NCBI GenBank assembly: GCA_013813215.1
Contig: JACCSC010000186.1
Span: 1-15,244, forward strand
Source of the DNA: Geodermatophilaceae bacterium
Lineage (GTDB): Bacteria > Actinomycetota > Actinomycetes > Mycobacteriales > Geodermatophilaceae
Direction: 5' to 3'
DNA length: 15,244 bases
Below the pieces are notes generated by a model. The model searched no databases, was not told the DNA's origin, and was given only the letters and a program-made list of their open reading frames with translations. Both the position numbers and the translations under genes were made by a program. Within the stretch, counting starts at the first letter, position 1. Each line of letters begins with the position of its first letter. Shown here in pieces: positions 13,953-15,244 of this stretch.

Positions 13953-14871
13953 TGAAGCCGAGTCCGGCGTACAGCCCCAGCGCCGCCGCGTTGTCCCCGG
14001 CGACCTGTAGGTAGATGTGCCCGGCGCCCCGTGAACGCCCCCCCAGCGCCAGCCCCCGCATCAACTGCCGGGCCACGCCGCGGCGCCGGGCCCGCTCGGC
14101 CACGGTCAACGCGGTGACCCCGAGCCAGCCCTCGTCCACGCAGCCGCGGGCCACTCCGAGCAGTCCCTCCTCGTCAGCGAGGTCGGCGAACGTCGGGTCG
14201 GCCACGTTGGTCAGCACCCGGACCGCACCGTCGGGGAGGGGGCGGCCCCGGTACTGGTAGCTGGCCAACCAGGCCGCGCTCGGTTCATGTTCGTGGTGCA
14301 CCGGCCCCAGAGCCGGCTGCTCGGGGCAGGCGGCGAGCATGTCGTCGATGGTCGCGACGAGCACGTCGGTGGGGTTGAAGGCCCGCCAGCCCGCCGCGGC
14401 CAGCGCCGCGTCGACCTCGGCGGCGAGCGGCAGCGGAACCTGCGCCAGCGGTGGCAGCCCGCGCTCGGCGTACCAGCGGGTCACGAAGTCCAGCGCCGCC
14501 GGAAGCGGCCGGTCCGGTTCTCCCAGCGGGAGCAGCGAGTTCGCCCGTCCGGTGAACCCGTGGGACGCACGCAGCAGCCAGTCGCCGAGGCGTTCGGACT
14601 CCAGGGCCTGCCAACCGAGGGCGGCGACCTCCCCCAGCCGCCGGTCGTCCGGCCAGCGGCGGCGGGCCTGGGGTGGGACCGGCTTGGCCGCCACGATCTC
14701 GGCCCTGGCCACAGTCACGAGCTCGCCGTCCCGGCGTCGTACCGTCAGGGTGTCGTCGTCGAGTTCGACCAGCTCGCCGAGTACGTCGGCGTACCTGGGG
14801 CGCGGCCCTGAGTCCGGCAACCGGCGCCGGACGACCACCCGGCGGCCGAGGTCGGCTGCGCGCAACGGCAC
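13912..14871 (-). CDS. GNAT N-acetyltransferase with N-terminal SH3-like domain (Rv0428c-like)
   Basis: This is a 319-residue protein starting at GTG 14871, with AGGGGG (14884-14879) seven bases upstream. Residues 1-62 are a beta-rich small domain (GRRVVVRRRL, LGELVELDDDTLTVRRRDGE) like the SH3-like domain of Rv0428c-type acetyltransferases. A degenerate GNAT-like middle follows. The C-terminal GNAT domain carries the acetyl-CoA loop ARRRGVARQLM (261-271) and the NAAALGLYAGLGF block (294-306). It transfers an acetyl group from acetyl-CoA, but the acceptor cannot be told from the sequence. TAGTAT on the minus strand at 14918-14913 is a good -10 candidate. The 3' end overlaps the convergent membrane protein gene. 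Confidence 0.85.
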   Translation of the reverse strand: MPLRAADLGRRVVVRRRLPDSGPRPRYADVLGELVELDDDTLTVRRRDGELVTVARAEIVAAKPVPPQARRRWPDDRRLGEVAALGWQALESERLGDWLLRASHGFTGRANSLLPLGEPDRPLPAALDFVTRWYAERGLPPLAQVPLPLAAEVDAALAAAGWRAFNPTDVLVATIDDMLAACPEQPALGPVHHEHEPSAAWLASYQYRGRPLPDGAVRVLTNVADPTFADLADEEGLLGVARGCVDEGWLGVTALTVAERARRRGVARQLMRGLALGGRSRGAGHIYLQVAGDNAAALGLYAGLGFITHHRYHYRTLAR

Positions 14872-14912
14872 GCCTGCACCCCCTGAGTGTCACCTGCGTC
14901 GGTTCGCGGGCG

Positions 14913-14918
14913 ATACTA
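14913..14918 (-). promoter_or_regulatory. Candidate -10 box of the acetyltransferase gene
   Basis: Read on the minus strand this is TAGTAT, fitting TAnnnT, about 40 bases before the GTG at 14871. No clear -35 is seen. The 103-base divergent gap to fdxC must also hold the fdxC promoter, which I cannot place. Confidence 0.4.
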
Positions 14919-14974
14919 GGCGGGCAGTTCACGGTGGCCCGTTGGCCGCCCCGGCGTAGGGAAGGACGGGCCGC

Positions 14975-15244
14975 GTGACGTACGTCATCGCCGAGCCGTG
15001 TGTCGACGTGCTCGACAAGGCGTGCATCGAGGAGTGTCCGGTCGACTGCATCTACGAGGGCAACCGGATGCTGTACATCCACCCCGACGAGTGCGTCGAC
15101 TGCGGCGCGTGCGAGCCCGTCTGTCCCGTCGAGGCGATCTTCTACGAGGACGACACGCCCGAGCAGTGGAAGGACTACTACAAGGCCAACGTCGAGTTCT
15201 TCGACGACCTCGGCTCGCCCGGCGGAGCCGCCAAGCTCGGCAAG
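14975..15244 (+). CDS. fdxC: 7Fe ferredoxin, FdxC/FdxA type (partial, 3' end outside window)
   Basis: GTG 14975 follows GGAAGG, and the frame stays open for 90 codons to the edge. The sequence closely matches actinobacterial seven-iron ferredoxins such as M. tuberculosis Rv1177. By analogy with Azotobacter FdI, Cys9, Cys17 and Cys50 would bind the [3Fe-4S] cluster, and Cys21, Cys40, Cys43 and Cys46 the [4Fe-4S] cluster. Position 12 is Val rather than Cys, as expected for a seven-iron protein. It carries electrons in the cytoplasm, for example to cytochromes P450 or other oxidoreductases. In M. tuberculosis fdxC lies downstream of mshB and before dapC, so dapC may follow outside the window. 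About 15-20 residues are missing at the C-terminus. Confidence 0.93.
   Translation, partial: MTYVIAEPCVDVLDKACIEECPVDCIYEGNRMLYIHPDECVDCGACEPVCPVEAIFYEDDTPEQWKDYYKANVEFFDDLGSPGGAAKLGK

Overview
This window is from a high-GC, Gram-positive actinobacterium. The evidence is GTG starts, TAnnnT-type -10 hexamers, an F420-dependent-type reductase, a mycothiol biosynthesis gene (mshB), an actinobacterial 7Fe ferredoxin and an actinobacterial succinate dehydrogenase membrane subunit. Nothing in the sequence fixes the genus. I see no tRNA, rRNA, CRISPR array, insertion sequence or phage gene. The order typA, large substrate-binding lipoprotein(s), mshB, small membrane protein, fdxC resembles the Mycobacterium tuberculosis typA-lpqW-mshB-Rv1171-fdxC neighbourhood (from memory). 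It is therefore probably an ancestral chromosomal block rather than an acquired island.

Layout. Positions 1-472 (minus) hold the N-terminal part of a succinate dehydrogenase membrane subunit that runs off the left edge. Next come a deazaflavin-dependent nitroreductase-family gene (644-1054, plus), a 56-residue CsbD-like gene (1091-1261, minus), a beta-propeller (TolB/PD40-like) exported protein (about 1342-2280, plus) and the translational GTPase typA/bipA (2354-4204, plus).

The centre (4205-12672) is a peptide-type ABC importer. It has two tandem paralogous family-5 substrate-binding lipoproteins (4382-6097 and 6491-8218), a strong hairpin terminator, and then a dppBCDF-type operon of two permeases and two ATPases. 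The second ATPase has an in-frame amber codon at 12595-12597. The sequence after it still encodes the family's normal C-terminal tail, ending at a TGA at 12672, so this looks like a nonsense mutation, a sequencing error or a readthrough site.

The right part holds mshB (12694-13569), an overlapping small membrane protein (13566-13952), a convergent Rv0428c-like GNAT acetyltransferase (13912-14871, minus) and the start of the ferredoxin fdxC (14975 to the right edge).

The most interesting signal is regulatory. The promoters of both substrate-binding genes and of the dppB operon each carry a GTCAC element ending exactly 41 bases upstream of a TAnGGT -10 hexamer. For the two substrate-binding genes this element is a direct repeat with an 11-base period, which resembles PhoP/OmpR-type operators. 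This would let one regulator act on three transcription units of the same importer. The leaders of both substrate-binding genes end in a G/C hairpin placed five bases before the Shine-Dalgarno sequence. The second leader contains five alternating GCGGGG/CCCCGC blocks that can form mutually exclusive stems.
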